In this document: positions 50,533 through 64,000 of the stretch, piece by piece | Layout of the letters: each line of letters opens with the position of its first letter | Numbering within the stretch: position 1 is the stretch's first letter | Assembly (NCBI RefSeq): GCF_026965555.1 | Contig: NZ_CP114040.1 | Coordinates: 2,232,001-2,296,000 of the forward strand | Origin: Nannocystis punicea | GTDB lineage: Bacteria > Myxococcota_A > Polyangia > Nannocystales > Nannocystaceae | Direction: 5' to 3' | Length of the DNA stretch: 64,000 bases | The notes under the pieces: model-generated | Seen by the model: only the letters and a program-made list of their open reading frames with translations | What the model was told of the DNA's origin: nothing | Database searches by the model: none | Made by a program: the position numbers and the translations under genes

Positions 50533-52068
50533 TCACGGGTCCGGTCGATCGGCGCCGGCCTGGTCGAGCGCGCCGTCCTTGTCGGGGCGCGGGTCGCCGT
50601 TGAAGTCGGTCGCCGGGTCGCCGTCGCGCCACTCGGCGACGGTCGCCAGCGCGGTGTCGGGGCGGGCCTTGTAGACGCCCCCGACCTGGGGCTCGAACCA
50701 TGTCATGGCGTCGGCCATGACCGCTGCGATGTTGCTGTCGCCGCCCACCTTGCCCTCGTCGATCGCCGAGTGCTCGATGAACGCCAGGGGGCAGGCCATC
50801 GACGGCGGGACGAAGGCGATGATGACGGAGTTGCGGATCGTCGTGTCGCCGGCGGCGTCGCACCGCAGCGAGCGTGCACCGCTCTCGGCCAGGTTGTTGA
50901 TCACGGCCGTGTACAGCAGCTCGAGGTCGTGCCCCTGGCCGGACAGGATCCCGCCGTGATCCGCCTCGGCGTTGGAGCCGTTGTTGGAGATGTAGCTGTT
51001 GATCAGCCGCGTGCGCCCGGAGCCGAGGCCCGTGAGGCCGCCGCTCGTATTCTTGTAGAAGACGCTGCGGCGGAACGTCGTGTCGCAGCCGGTCCCGACG
51101 TAGCCCTGGCGGTTGAGGCTGAACGTGAGCTCGTCGCCGACGATCACGCTGTCCTGGCAGGTGAGGCCGGTGTCGTTGGCGTTGCTGGCGAGGTTCAGCC
51201 GTGAGAGGTAGACCCTTGAAAGGGCAGAGACCTGCAGGGTGGCGGCGGTGGTGGAGCGAATTTTGGCCACGCCCCCGTCGCCCAGGATCGCCAGGACGGC
51301 TCCCGGGGGCACGAGGAGAGAGGGTTGAATGTAGTTGCCGGTCTTGACGCGGATCGTCCACCCGAGGCCCGGGTTGCCCATGGAGACCTCGTCGAGGGCC
51401 TGGGTGATCTGGCAGAACGGGGTGGCTTCCGTTCCGTCGCCCGTATCGCAGACAGCGACCGAGTCGACCCAGATCACCTGGCCCGGATCGAAGCAATAAC
51501 CGATGTCGTTGGCGCAGGCGCTCGTGCCGCAGTCGGCGTGCTCGCGGCAAGCGACGCACTCGCCAGTGCCGGGATCGCAGATCGGCGTGTTCCCGCTGCA
51601 CAGGCTCTTGTCTTCGGGCGTGCAGGTGACGCAGCGGCCATCCTGTAGGTCGCACACGGGCCGCGACGGATCGAGCGCTTCGCAGGCCGCAGCCGGATCG
51701 ATCGCGCCCGCGCAGTTGGTGCACTGGGCGTCGACGCAGAACGCATTGTCAGGGTCGAGGGCGAGACACTCCGCGTCGTTCCGGCAACCCGTCGTCGTAT
51801 CCGAACCCGGCGATGTCTGCGGCTCGGTCTCCACGCCCGCGGTGCTCGTGGTCGCGGTGCTCGTGGTCGTGGTGCTCGCGGTCGTGGTGCTCGTGGTCGG
51901 AGTCGAGGACGTGTCGCCGGCGGAGCTGTCGGTCGCCGGCGTGGCCGTGGTCGGCCCGTCCGTCGTCGCGCCATTCAGCGAGTCATCGGTGCCGCTCGGA
52001 TTGTAGAAGCACGCCAGACCCATCGCGCCGGCGCAGACAAGCGGTGCTGGACGTATCCATGAACCCAT
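50533..52068 (-). CDS. Cys-rich, parallel-beta-helix surface lipoprotein
   Basis: A 511-residue secreted protein. The signal ends in lipobox GLAC. A Thr/Ser-rich spacer (about 30-90), encoded by short GTCGTGGTGCTC-type repeats at 51838-51902, is followed by a Cys-rich module (about 95-200: CRNDAECLALD, CDLQDGRCVTC, CDPGTGECVACREHADCG) and a right-handed beta-helix-like region (about 250-430: NLASNANDTGLTCQDSVIVG, SYISNNGSNAEADHGG). This is the usual layout of myxobacterial PPC/right-handed-helix lipoproteins of unknown function, possibly binding polysaccharide. Convergent with dnaE, eight bases apart. Confidence 0.82.
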   Translation of the reverse strand: MGSWIRPAPLVCAGAMGLACFYNPSGTDDSLNGATTDGPTTATPATDSSAGDTSSTPTTSTTTASTTTTSTATTSTAGVETEPQTSPGSDTTTGCRNDAECLALDPDNAFCVDAQCTNCAGAIDPAAACEALDPSRPVCDLQDGRCVTCTPEDKSLCSGNTPICDPGTGECVACREHADCGTSACANDIGYCFDPGQVIWVDSVAVCDTGDGTEATPFCQITQALDEVSMGNPGLGWTIRVKTGNYIQPSLLVPPGAVLAILGDGGVAKIRSTTAATLQVSALSRVYLSRLNLASNANDTGLTCQDSVIVGDELTFSLNRQGYVGTGCDTTFRRSVFYKNTSGGLTGLGSGRTRLINSYISNNGSNAEADHGGILSGQGHDLELLYTAVINNLAESGARSLRCDAAGDTTIRNSVIIAFVPPSMACPLAFIEHSAIDEGKVGGDSNIAAVMADAMTWFEPQVGGVYKARPDTALATVAEWRDGDPATDFNGDPRPDKDGALDQAGADRPDP

Positions 52069-52697
52069 TCCGCGATGATACTCGGCTGTCATCGTGCTCG
52101 CTGTGGCGCCGAACTTCGGCTTGAAGCGGCCGTCGCGCCTGGCGCACTTCTGCTCTCGCAAGCCATGGTGAGGCGCAGTCGAGCGACGGTCAAGCCTTGA
52201 TTCACCCGGGCGTGGTGGCCAGGGCGACTACCAACAGGACGTCGTCGCAGTCGCGTGTGGAGGCGCTGTCGTGTCCGGCTCGATCGCGTCCGGTACTCGT
52301 CGTGCTCGTGCCGTCGAAGGTGATGGGGACCGCGACGTGGTCGGCGCCGGGGCGCTTGCCGAGCGCGCTGTTCATGAGGACTCGGAGGCGCGTCGTCGTC
52401 GAGCGTGTCGAAGCGTCACTCGGCCAGCCGTACCAGGCGCAGGGCGACCTCGTAGGTCGCAGTGCCGTGAGCGGTGACATGGGCATCGCGCCGCTCGAGC
52501 AGCCGAGCGCGTCGCTCGGCGAGGTTGGGCCGCACGGGTCGGGCGACAGACCCGCACGTCGGCGACCGCGTGAGCGACCGCGCGGGACCCACGTGCGTAC
52601 GCGTTCGCGGGCGTGGGCGCGAGACCTCTGGGGACGAACGAGTGTCGGCGGCGATCCGCGGCCCGACGAACCCGGCTATGCTCGCAGGCCCGCGACC
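52069..52697. other. gene-free region with possible coding remnants
   Basis: No intact gene. On the minus strand 52416-52560 reads NLAERRARLLERRDAHVTAH, ending in EVALRLVRLAE and a stop, which resembles the tail of a protein without a start. TATGCT (52677-52682) lies 15 bases before the kinase start and may be its -10 element. Confidence 0.4.
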
Positions 52698-55409
<2,712 letters not shown>

Positions 55410-55460
55410 GACATTTTTAAAAAAGAACTCGCCCGCACCCGCCGGGCCCGCGAGCGGACC

Positions 55461-55570
55461 CGAGGCCCGCGAGCTCGCCCGCGCCGCCGCCGAGGGGGCT
55501 CACCCCTCGGCGCCGCTGGCGATCGCGCCGAGGTCGACGCGTGGCTGGCCGAGCGTGGCAAATAGGACAT
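55461..55570 (+). pseudogene. decayed duplicate of the TPR kinase gene tail
   Basis: The last 111 bases of the kinase gene (55304-55414, including the stop and following TAGGACAT) are repeated here 157 bp downstream. The final 47 bases are identical, while the 5' half carries indels that break the frame. A CATG array begins at the end of the copy. Confidence 0.9.
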
Positions 55571-55641
55571 GTTCTAAAAAACATGCCTCTCGGGGCATGT
55601 CGGTATGCGCCTGCTCGATCGGGCATGCCCGATCGAGCAGG
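55568..55641. repeat. 14-bp-period array, six units
   Basis: CATG 55568, 55582, 55596, CCTG 55610, CATG 55624 and CAGG 55638 in unbroken register. A single CATT unit at 55412 marks the end of the original kinase tail. Confidence 0.9.
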
Positions 55642-55740
55642 CCGGCATGAACGCGGGTGCCGCGAGGCCGCGGCGGTTGCGGCTTGAAAGCGCCCCTCGG
55701 GCGCCTCGTGCCGTTCGCGGCCCGGCCGGCCGCGAGCTGG

Positions 55741-55843
55741 ACGGCGATCCCGAACGACGCGTCGCGCTCGTGACCGATGAGGCCGGGTCCTGTGGCGGGC
55801 CACGGACGCCGACGCCGACGGTCGCCACGATCTGGTCGTCCTC
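55741..55843 (+). pseudogene. fragment of an FG-GAP lipoprotein gene
   Basis: About 103 bases match the reverse complement of about 28659-28762 inside the FG-GAP lipoprotein gene, with few substitutions and one deleted base. Encoded DGDPERRVALVTDEAG is identical to that protein. It comes from that gene or a close paralog and has no start or complete repeat. It lies between a CATG array and the LOG-family gene. Confidence 0.88.
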
Positions 55844-55921
55844 GCGGGAGACTGTCCGCGCCTTCAGTCCGCCCGTGGCTCGCAGGGGGAGCTCGACGAC
55901 CGGCTGCGTCTTCCGTCCGGC

Positions 55922-56521
55922 TCACAGGCGCGGCGGGGCGTGGCCGAGGCTGAAGTGGGGGATCTCGACGACCGCCATCATCTCGAGCAAGGCGACGATG
56001 TCGGGCGCCGACAGCATCAGCGGGCGGTGGGTCGGGCGGACGAAGCCCGCGGCGGCGCCGTGGTCGAGGAACGTGAGCAGGTGGTCGTAGTAGCCGCCGG
56101 CGTTGACCAGGCCGACGGGCTTGCGGTGGTAGCCGAGCTGCATCCACGTGATGGCCTCGAACAGCTCCTCGAGCGTGCCGAAGCCGCCGGGCAGGGCGAC
56201 GAAGGCGTCGCTGAGCTGGGCCATCATCATCTTGCGGGCGTGCATGCTGTCGACCACGAACAGCTCGGTGAGGCCGTCGTGGCCGACCTCGACGTCCCTC
56301 AGCTTCTGCGGGATGACGCCGAACACCTGCCCGCCGGCGCGCAGGGCGGCGTCGGCGACCTCGCCCATGAGCCCGATCTTGCCGCCGCCGTAGACGACGC
56401 CGATGCCGCTGCGCGCGAGGTGCTCGCCGACGCCGCGCGCGACCTCGGCGAAGGCCGGGTCCGTGCCCTTGTTCGAGCCGCAGAAGATGCAGATCCGGCG
56501 GAATGTTCGCATCGTGCTCAT
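55922..56521 (-). CDS. LOG-family protein (nucleotide 5'-monophosphate phosphoribohydrolase)
   Basis: A 199-residue Rossmann-fold enzyme. RICIFCGSNKG, VYGGGKIGLMGEVADAAL and the diagnostic PGGFGTLEELFE (PGGxGTxxE) are present. Family members release the base from cytokinin or purine ribotides; in bacteria the role is probably nucleotide turnover. The ATG at 56521 was chosen; a second in frame at 56512 is equally good. The upstream zinc-ribbon gene is divergent, 55 bases away. Confidence 0.92.
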   Translation of the reverse strand: MSTMRTFRRICIFCGSNKGTDPAFAEVARGVGEHLARSGIGVVYGGGKIGLMGEVADAALRAGGQVFGVIPQKLRDVEVGHDGLTELFVVDSMHARKMMMAQLSDAFVALPGGFGTLEELFEAITWMQLGYHRKPVGLVNAGGYYDHLLTFLDHGAAAGFVRPTHRPLMLSAPDIVALLEMMAVVEIPHFSLGHAPPRL

Positions 56522-56564
56522 GAGCGCTCGCGGGCTTCTTACCACGGGACCGCGCGATCGCTGG

Positions 56565-56570
56565 TATCGT
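56565..56570 (+). promoter_or_regulatory. -10-like TATCGT before a leaderless GTG start
   Basis: TATCGT ends 6 bases before the GTG of the zinc-ribbon gene. Confidence 0.45.
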
Positions 56571-56576
56571 GCGGTC

Positions 56577-57233
56577 GTGCGTCGCCCCCGCCCGACCGAG
56601 GAGTCTCGCGCCCGCGCGGCCCGGATCACCCAGGCCCTCGCCGACCTGCTGCCCGAGGAGCCGCTGGCCGCCGGTCCGACCGAGCCGGGCTCTGCAGGTG
56701 AACGGGGCCCCCGCGGCGGCGACTGCCCGGGCTGCGGCGAGCCGCTGCACCCGACCGCCGTCCGCCACGGGGTCGAGTTCGACGCCTGCGGAGCCTGCGG
56801 CGGGATCTGGCTCGACGCCGGCGAGCTCGAGGCGCTGACCTCCGGCCTCGACCCCGCGCCCGGGACCGGCGCCCAGAACGAGGCCGATCTGCGCGCCCGG
56901 GTGCCGGCTCCCGTGTCACGCGAGTCGGACGTCCGCTACCGCGAGTGCCCGCGCTGCCGCGAGGTGATGAACCGTCGCAACTTCGGGACCATCAGCGGGG
57001 TGATCGTCGACGAGTGCCGCCACCACGGCCTGTTCCTCGACGTCGGCGAGCTCGAGGAGGTGGAGGCGTTCCTCCGCGCCGGCGGCCGGGCCGTCGGCGA
57101 GGCCGCCCGCGCCCGCGCGACCGCCCGCAGCATGCCGCCCCCGCCCCCGCAGCTCGAGACATCCCGCCCGGTGGCCAACGAGAGCGTCGGCGCGTCGGCG
57201 GTCGACGTGCTGTGGAATCTGTTCTTCAACTGA
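56577..57233 (+). CDS. protein with two TFIIB-type zinc ribbons
   Basis: A 218-residue soluble protein. The first zinc ribbon is at about 50-88 (CPGCGEPLHPTAVRHG, CGACGGIWLDAGEL). A degenerate second one is at about 122-162 (CPRCREVMNRRNF, DECRHHGLFLDVGELEEV), where the last Cys pair is CRHH. These are zf-TFIIB (PF13453)-like domains of unknown function, possibly nucleic-acid or metal binding. The GTG start is supported by the TATCGT hexamer 6 bases upstream. A five-unit CATG array follows. Confidence 0.8.
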   Translation: MRRPRPTEESRARAARITQALADLLPEEPLAAGPTEPGSAGERGPRGGDCPGCGEPLHPTAVRHGVEFDACGACGGIWLDAGELEALTSGLDPAPGTGAQNEADLRARVPAPVSRESDVRYRECPRCREVMNRRNFGTISGVIVDECRHHGLFLDVGELEEVEAFLRAGGRAVGEAARARATARSMPPPPPQLETSRPVANESVGASAVDVLWNLFFN

Positions 57234-57244
57234 ATGGATCGGTG

Positions 57245-57304
57245 CATGCCCGAAGGGGCATGCTCAAAAGAGCATGTCTCTTCGGACATGATCCAGTGAA
57301 CATG
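57245..57304. repeat. 14-bp-period array, five units
   Basis: CATG at 57245, 57259, 57273, 57287 and 57301. Two intervals are fully complementary (CCC-GAAG-GGG and CTC-AAAA-GAG). It lies between convergent genes. Confidence 0.93.
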
Positions 57305-57329
57305 CGAGGCACGGCGCTCCGCCCCGGCC

Positions 57330-58826
<1,497 letters not shown>

Positions 58827-58956
58827 GGGCGGAGTGTGGATCGCGCTGCACCGAAATGCCAGTGTCGAGCTACCGATTGGTCGGTGGGCCACCTGCGGGC
58901 CGGGGCCGCGCGACCCCGAGCGAGCGGACAAGTGTCTGGAATTGTTCAGTCTGTCG

Positions 58957-58976
58957 TTTGGTCCGACGCCTGCTAT
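58957..58976 (+). promoter_or_regulatory. sigma-54 promoter candidate for ahpC
   Basis: TTTGG and TGCT carry the invariant GG (58960-58961) and GC (58972-58973) with exactly ten bases between, about 60 bases before ahpC. Only the invariant dinucleotides and a few other bases match the consensus. Confidence 0.6.
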
Positions 58977-59036
58977 TGCACCCATGTCCGCGAGCGTTGC
59001 CGCTCGCCCAAGCAAAGCAGAGAGAGAGACCAGACC

Positions 59037-59570
<534 letters not shown>

Positions 59571-59605
59571 GCCGCAGGGTCGCGGCGCGAGGAGAGGAGG
59601 ACACC

Positions 59606-60133
59606 ATGGCCAATACCGTCGAATCACTGCGAGAGTCGCTCCCGGAGGCCGCAAGGGACCTCAAGGTGAACCTGCAGAACGTCCTGCAGGAGTCGTCGCT
59701 GACCGCGGCGCAGCGCTGGGGGACGGCGGTGGCCTGCGCCATCGCCTCTCGCAACGCGACCCTGACCCAGGTGCTGGTCGACGCGGCGCGCGAACAAGTC
59801 GACGCGGCGACCATCGAGGACGCCCGCGCGGCGGCGGCGCTGATGGCGATGAACAACGTGTACTACCGGTTCAAGCACATGGTCGGCAGCGAGGACTACG
59901 AGAAGCTGCCGGCCCGCCTGCGCATGACCCGGATCGCCAAGCCGCACAGCTCGAAGCTCGACTTTGAGCTGTTCTGCCTGGCGGTGAGCGCCGTCTTCGG
60001 CTGCGAGCGGTGCGTCGTCTCGCACGAGAAGACGATCCGCGAGGCCGGCGGCACGGCGGAGCAGATCCACGACGCGGTGCGCACCGGCGCGGTCGTCCAC
60101 GGAGTCGCAGTCGCGCTCGAGCTCGGCGTCTGA
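59606..60133 (+). CDS. ahpD: alkyl hydroperoxidase AhpD
   Basis: A 175-residue helical protein with the CxxC motif at C133 and C136 ([11 protein letters not shown]) and the proton-relay His140, as in Mycobacterium AhpD. It reduces AhpC using lipoylated partners and has weak peroxidase activity of its own. A good Shine-Dalgarno sequence (GGAGAGGAGG) precedes the ATG. It is the second gene of the operon, followed by a strong terminator. Confidence 0.96.
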   Translation: MANTVESLRESLPEAARDLKVNLQNVLQESSLTAAQRWGTAVACAIASRNATLTQVLVDAAREQVDAATIEDARAAAALMAMNNVYYRFKHMVGSEDYEKLPARLRMTRIAKPHSSKLDFELFCLAVSAVFGCERCVVSHEKTIREAGGTAEQIHDAVRTGAVVHGVAVALELGV

Positions 60134-60167
60134 ACGTTGTTCGCCTCGGCGCCTCGGGCGCCGGGCG

Positions 60168-60225
60168 CAGGCGGGCGGTGCGGGTGTGGCGATTTCGCCC
60201 CCCCGGGCCGCCCGCCTGTCTTTTG
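60168..60225 (+). terminator. rho-independent terminator after ahpD
   Basis: CAGGCGGGCGG (60168-60178) pairs perfectly with CCGCCCGCCTG (60208-60218), followed by TCTTTTGT. The loop is about 29 bases with some internal pairing. Confidence 0.75.
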
Positions 60226-60326
60226 TGCTTCACCCGCACCTGCGGCTAAGGTGCGCGCCGCGACCTGCATCGGACCCGCCGCCCCGGCCCCCGCGAGGAC
60301 GGCTGACGAGACGGGACCAGGTGGTG

Positions 60327-60342
60327 TAGGTTGCATAACCTA
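60327..60342. promoter_or_regulatory. inverted repeat before a kinase gene
   Basis: TAGGTT-GCAT-AACCTA, 25 bases before the GTG start of the kinase gene; AT-rich for this genome. Could be an operator or overlap the promoter. Confidence 0.5.
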
Positions 60343-60367
60343 GCCCAACCCCTCCGCGCTCCCCCAC

Positions 60368-61348
<981 letters not shown>

Positions 61349-61352
61349 AGGA

Positions 61353-61370
61353 CATGTCCCTCCGGACAGC
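61353..61370. repeat. CATG-family pair
   Basis: CATG 61353 and CAGC 61367, 14 bp apart, directly after the kinase stop. Confidence 0.7.
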
Positions 61371-61373
61371 GAG

Positions 61374-61488
61374 GCCGGCGGAGAGAGCGTGACCGAAGGG
61401 ACAGCCAGGCGTCCGCGCGGAGGCCTGACCGGCAGGACAGGCGGGCGAGGCGCCGGCGGAGAGAGCATGACCGAAGGGACAGCCAGGC
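61374..61488. repeat. 37-bp direct repeat, two copies
   Basis: The 37 bases at 61374-61410 recur at 61452-61488 with one difference (GAGAGAGCGTGACC against GAGAGAGCATGACC). Both contain GAAGGGACAGCCAGG. Confidence 0.85.
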
Positions 61489-61510
61489 AGACGGCGCTCG
61501 CCGAGGGGTC

Positions 61511-62482
61511 GTGTCGGTGAAGACGGCGGTGTTACCGGCCGACGATCCGGCCGCCATCGACCGCGCGGCCGAGGTGCTGCGGCGCGGCGGGCTGGTGGCG
61601 TTCCCGACCGAGACGGTCTACGGCCTCGGCGCCGACGCGCTCGACCCCGCGGCGGTGCGGCAGATCTTCGCGGCCAAGGGGCGGCCGGCGGACAACCCGC
61701 TCATCGTGCACGTGGCGGCGCCCGAGCAGGCGCGGGCGCTGGCGAGCGCGGTGCCGCCGGCGGCCGAGCGCCTCATGTCCTTGTGGCCAGGTCCGCTGAC
61801 TCTGGTGCTGCCGCGCGCGCCGGTGGTGCCCGACGCGACCACCGCCGGGCAGGACACTGTGGCCGTGCGGATCCCCGGGCACCCGGCCGCGCTCGCGCTG
61901 CTGCGCGTGTGCGGCCGGCCGCTGGCGGCGCCGTCGGCCAATCGGTCGGGCCGGCCCAGCCCCACGACCGCCCAACACGTGCTCGCCGACCTCGACGGCG
62001 TGGTCGAGGTGATCCTCGACGGTGGCCCCTGCGCAGTCGGGCTCGAGTCGACGGTCGTCGACGCGACCCGCCCGGTGCCGATGGTGCTGCGCGTCGGCGG
62101 GCTGCCGGTCGAGGCCCTGCGGGCGGTCGTCGGCGAGGTCGACATGCTCTCGGGACAGGACCCGGAGGCCATGTCCCGATCGCCAGGTCTGCGTCACCGC
62201 CACTACGCGCCGCGGGCCCGGGTGGTGCTGGTCGGGCCCGGCGAGGCGGCCGCGATGGGCGGGCCGACCGTGGCGGTGATGAGCCAGCGGCCGCGGCCGC
62301 CCGGGTTCGTCGGCCGCTGGCGGACGATGCCGGCCGAGCTCGACGGCTACGCGCACGCGCTGTTCGCCGCGCTGCGCGAGCTCGACGCGCCGGAGGTCGA
62401 GACGATCGTGGTCGAGACCGTCCCCGAGGTCGGGCTCGGGCGGGCGATCGCCGATCGCCTGCGTCGCGCGGCCGAGCGCTGA
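61511..62482 (+). CDS. tsaC: L-threonylcarbamoyladenylate synthase (Sua5/YrdC type)
   Basis: A 323-residue enzyme making the activated intermediate for the t6A37 tRNA modification from threonine, bicarbonate and ATP. The YrdC domain is at about 10-200 (GGLVAFPTETVYGLGADA, KGRPADNPLIVHV, PSANRSGRPSPT, GLESTVVD). The Sua5 C-terminal domain is at about 230-323. The interdomain linker (about 211-226, DMLSGQDPEAMSRSPGL) is encoded by CATG-family units at 62143-62187. It starts at a GTG. The C-terminal domain makes it Sua5-like rather than short TsaC. Confidence 0.94.
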   Translation: MSVKTAVLPADDPAAIDRAAEVLRRGGLVAFPTETVYGLGADALDPAAVRQIFAAKGRPADNPLIVHVAAPEQARALASAVPPAAERLMSLWPGPLTLVLPRAPVVPDATTAGQDTVAVRIPGHPAALALLRVCGRPLAAPSANRSGRPSPTTAQHVLADLDGVVEVILDGGPCAVGLESTVVDATRPVPMVLRVGGLPVEALRAVVGEVDMLSGQDPEAMSRSPGLRHRHYAPRARVVLVGPGEAAAMGGPTVAVMSQRPRPPGFVGRWRTMPAELDGYAHALFAALRELDAPEVETIVVETVPEVGLGRAIADRLRRAAER

Positions 62483-62642
62483 GCGGGCCCGGTGGCGGGG
62501 CTTGACTGGAAGATGGTCTTCGGGACAGGTCGAGTCGACGAGCGAGTGTGCGAGCGCCGGCGGGGCGCGAGGGCGCCGTAGCGATCGCACCGCCGGTGAC
62601 AGGCGAGCTCGGGCGAAGGGGCCAGTTTCTGGCCGCGAGCCG

Positions 62643-63158
62643 ATGGCGTGGTGCGGGAGGACGCGCTCGGCTAGGCTCGACGAGGTGTTCGGCGGGAGCG
62701 CGGCGCGGGAGCGTAAGCGTCGGTTGAAGGCGACCGACTACGGGCGGTCCGAGGGCTGGGACGTCGTGCTCGAGGAGCGCGCGATCGCCTGCCTGAGCGA
62801 GCCTCGCTTCGAGGACATGTTCTGGATCAGCTACCGCGTCACGCCGCTCACGGACGACCCGGAGCTGGCGGCGCAGTTGCTGACGCCGGAGTTCTGGCGC
62901 GAGGAGAGCAGGCGGGGCCGGCTGCGCTATCGCAGCCGCGCGCTGGGAGTGTTCGCGCCGCACGCCTTCGCGTCGCTCGGCGACCACGAGCCGGGACGGG
63001 CGACGATGCGCGCGCTCTACCTCACCCCCGAGACGCTGGCCGCGGCGCTCCGCCTGGCGACTCCGTCGCCGGACGAGACGCTCGTCGAGCCCCGACCCGA
63101 GGGTTGGTTCGCCTGCGCGCGGCGTTGGCTCCGCGGTCGCGTGGCCGGGCGGCGGTGA
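62643..63158 (+). CDS. protein of unknown function
   Basis: A 171-residue soluble protein with no signal or membrane segment. A core of strands and charged helices includes GWDVVLEERAIACL, EDMFWISYRVTPL and RLRYRSRALGVFAPHAFASL. No family is recognised. The ATG at 62643 is the first plausible start; an upstream extension to 62502 would be low-complexity Arg/Ser and is rejected. A CATG-family pair follows. Confidence 0.6.
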   Translation: MAWCGRTRSARLDEVFGGSAARERKRRLKATDYGRSEGWDVVLEERAIACLSEPRFEDMFWISYRVTPLTDDPELAAQLLTPEFWREESRRGRLRYRSRALGVFAPHAFASLGDHEPGRATMRALYLTPETLAAALRLATPSPDETLVEPRPEGWFACARRWLRGRVAGRR

Positions 63159-63175
63159 GCGATGAACCGAAAGGA

Positions 63176-63193
63176 CATGTCGTAAAGGACAGC
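63176..63193. repeat. CATG-family pair
   Basis: CATG 63176 and CAGC 63190, 14 bp apart. A GAGTGC hexamer repeated three times follows at about 63195. Confidence 0.7.
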
Positions 63194-63261
63194 ATGAGTG
63201 CGAGTGCGAGTGCGGGGTTCACGCTCGTCGGCAAGCGTCGCTCCGCGGGGACGCGCGGGCC

Positions 63262-63290
63262 TTGTGCGCGTGTTCGCGCGCTGTTACGGT
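63262..63290 (+). promoter_or_regulatory. promoter, probably leaderless
   Basis: TTGTGC (63262-63267), 17-bp spacer, TACGGT (63285-63290), then 6 bases to the GTG start of the lipoprotein gene. Confidence 0.55.
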
Positions 63291-63296
63291 GAGATC

Positions 63297-64000
63297 GTGA
63301 AGCGGCCCGTCGCGCTCGTGTTCGCCTGTCTGCTCGCCTCCGGGTGCGTGGCGCCGGGGCTGAAGATGTTCGACTGGCAGCTGGAGACCAGCTCCTCGAC
63401 CGGCTCGAGCAGCGGCGGCCCGGACACCGGGGTGATGACCACGACGATCGACGTCGACCCGGGCTCGGGCTCCGGGAGCGGCGAGACGACCGGCGAGACG
63501 ACCGGCGAGTCGACGAGCACGAGCACGAGCACGAGCGGCGCGATCGAGACGAGCCGCGGCACGAGCGGCGAGGCGCCGGCGAGCTGCGGCGACGGGATCG
63601 TCGACGAGGGCGAGGAGTGCGACGACGGCGGCGCGGAGGACGATGAGGCGTGCGACGCGAGCTGCCGGCGTGAGCGCGTCGTGTTCGTCACCAGCGAGAA
63701 GCTCCAGCCTGACGAGATCGGCGGGCTCGAGTTCGCCGACGGGATCTGCCGCCAGCTGGCCCAGGCCGGCGATCTGCCCGGGTTCTCCACGTACGCCGCC
63801 TGGCTCAGCGATTCGACGGTGGCGGCGCACGAGCGGGTGTTCGCCGGAGAAGGCCGCTACGTGCGGCCCGACGGGGTGGTGGTCGCGGACAGCTTCGCGG
63901 CCCTGCTCGCCGGGCCGCTGCTGGCGGCGATCGAGATCGACGAGCACGGCCAGCCGGTCGCAGGCGCGGGCGCGTGGACGGGGACGATGCCCGACGGCAC
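63297..64000 (+). CDS. Cys-rich surface lipoprotein, truncated by the window end
   Basis: At least 234 residues, open to the window edge. The GTG start opens a signal peptide ending in lipobox LASGC. A Ser/Thr/Gly spacer (about 30-95, SSTGSSSGG and repeated ETTGE) leads to the myxobacterial Cys-rich repeat CGDGIVDEGEECDDGG (about 100-120). Next is a domain beginning RVVFVTSEKLQPDEIGGLEF and continuing with AAWLSDSTVAAHERVF, common in Nannocystaceae surface proteins. Function unknown. Confidence 0.85.
   Translation, partial: MKRPVALVFACLLASGCVAPGLKMFDWQLETSSSTGSSSGGPDTGVMTTTIDVDPGSGSGSGETTGETTGESTSTSTSTSGAIETSRGTSGEAPASCGDGIVDEGEECDDGGAEDDEACDASCRRERVVFVTSEKLQPDEIGGLEFADGICRQLAQAGDLPGFSTYAAWLSDSTVAAHERVFAGEGRYVRPDGVVVADSFAALLAGPLLAAIEIDEHGQPVAGAGAWTGTMPDG

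Overview
The window looks like chromosomal DNA from a very GC-rich myxobacterium, most likely a Nannocystaceae member. This is inferred from eukaryote-like Ser/Thr kinases carrying TPR or FG-GAP domains, many lipoboxes, a MYXO-CTERM-like tail, Ser/Thr/Gly spacers and Cys-rich CGDGxxDxGEECDDG repeats. I see no rRNA, tRNA, CRISPR or insertion sequence.

Layout. 0.2-3 kb: cytochrome c lipoprotein and an orphan DNA methyltransferase. 3-12.3 kb: SagB-type oxidoreductase, lipase maturation factor, a decayed STAS gene, GNAT acetyltransferase, a small unknown protein, M43 metalloprotease and an RsbR-like PAS-STAS protein. 12.5-26 kb: a metal-resistance island made of two CzcA-type RND systems back to back, a MerR regulator, a two-component system, and two MerR-type promoters with the diagnostic 19-bp spacer. 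26-35 kb: surface lipoproteins, SOUL protein, a large FG-GAP lipoprotein, TetR plus glutathione transferase around a perfect operator, and a frameshifted PP2C phosphatase. 35-52 kb: thyX, a TonB-like protein, a 1493-residue kinase with a beta-propeller-type sensor region, rlmN, ndk, tandem outer-membrane paralogs (one frameshifted), an orphan peptide-binding lipoprotein, dnaE and a parallel-beta-helix lipoprotein. 52-64 kb: TPR kinase, LOG-family enzyme, zinc-ribbon protein, a sigma-54 activator facing ahpC-ahpD, another kinase, tsaC, a small unknown protein and a truncated Cys-rich lipoprotein.

The most unusual feature runs through the whole window. About 30 short arrays of a palindromic unit, GGACATGTCC plus a 4-base spacer, repeat with an exact 14-bp period. 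They sit mostly between genes but also enter coding sequences at linkers, loops and termini. Core variants (CATG, CCTG/CAGG, GATG/CATC, AATG/CATT) keep the 14-bp register. The three bases after one core are often complementary to the three before the next, so neighbouring units can form a 7-bp stem with a tetraloop. At three places the 3' end of the neighbouring gene has been duplicated next to an array and has decayed. This looks like an active but undescribed repeat family that shapes gene ends.

A second recurring signal is a TAnnnT hexamer 6-8 bases before the start codon of several genes, which suggests leaderless transcripts.
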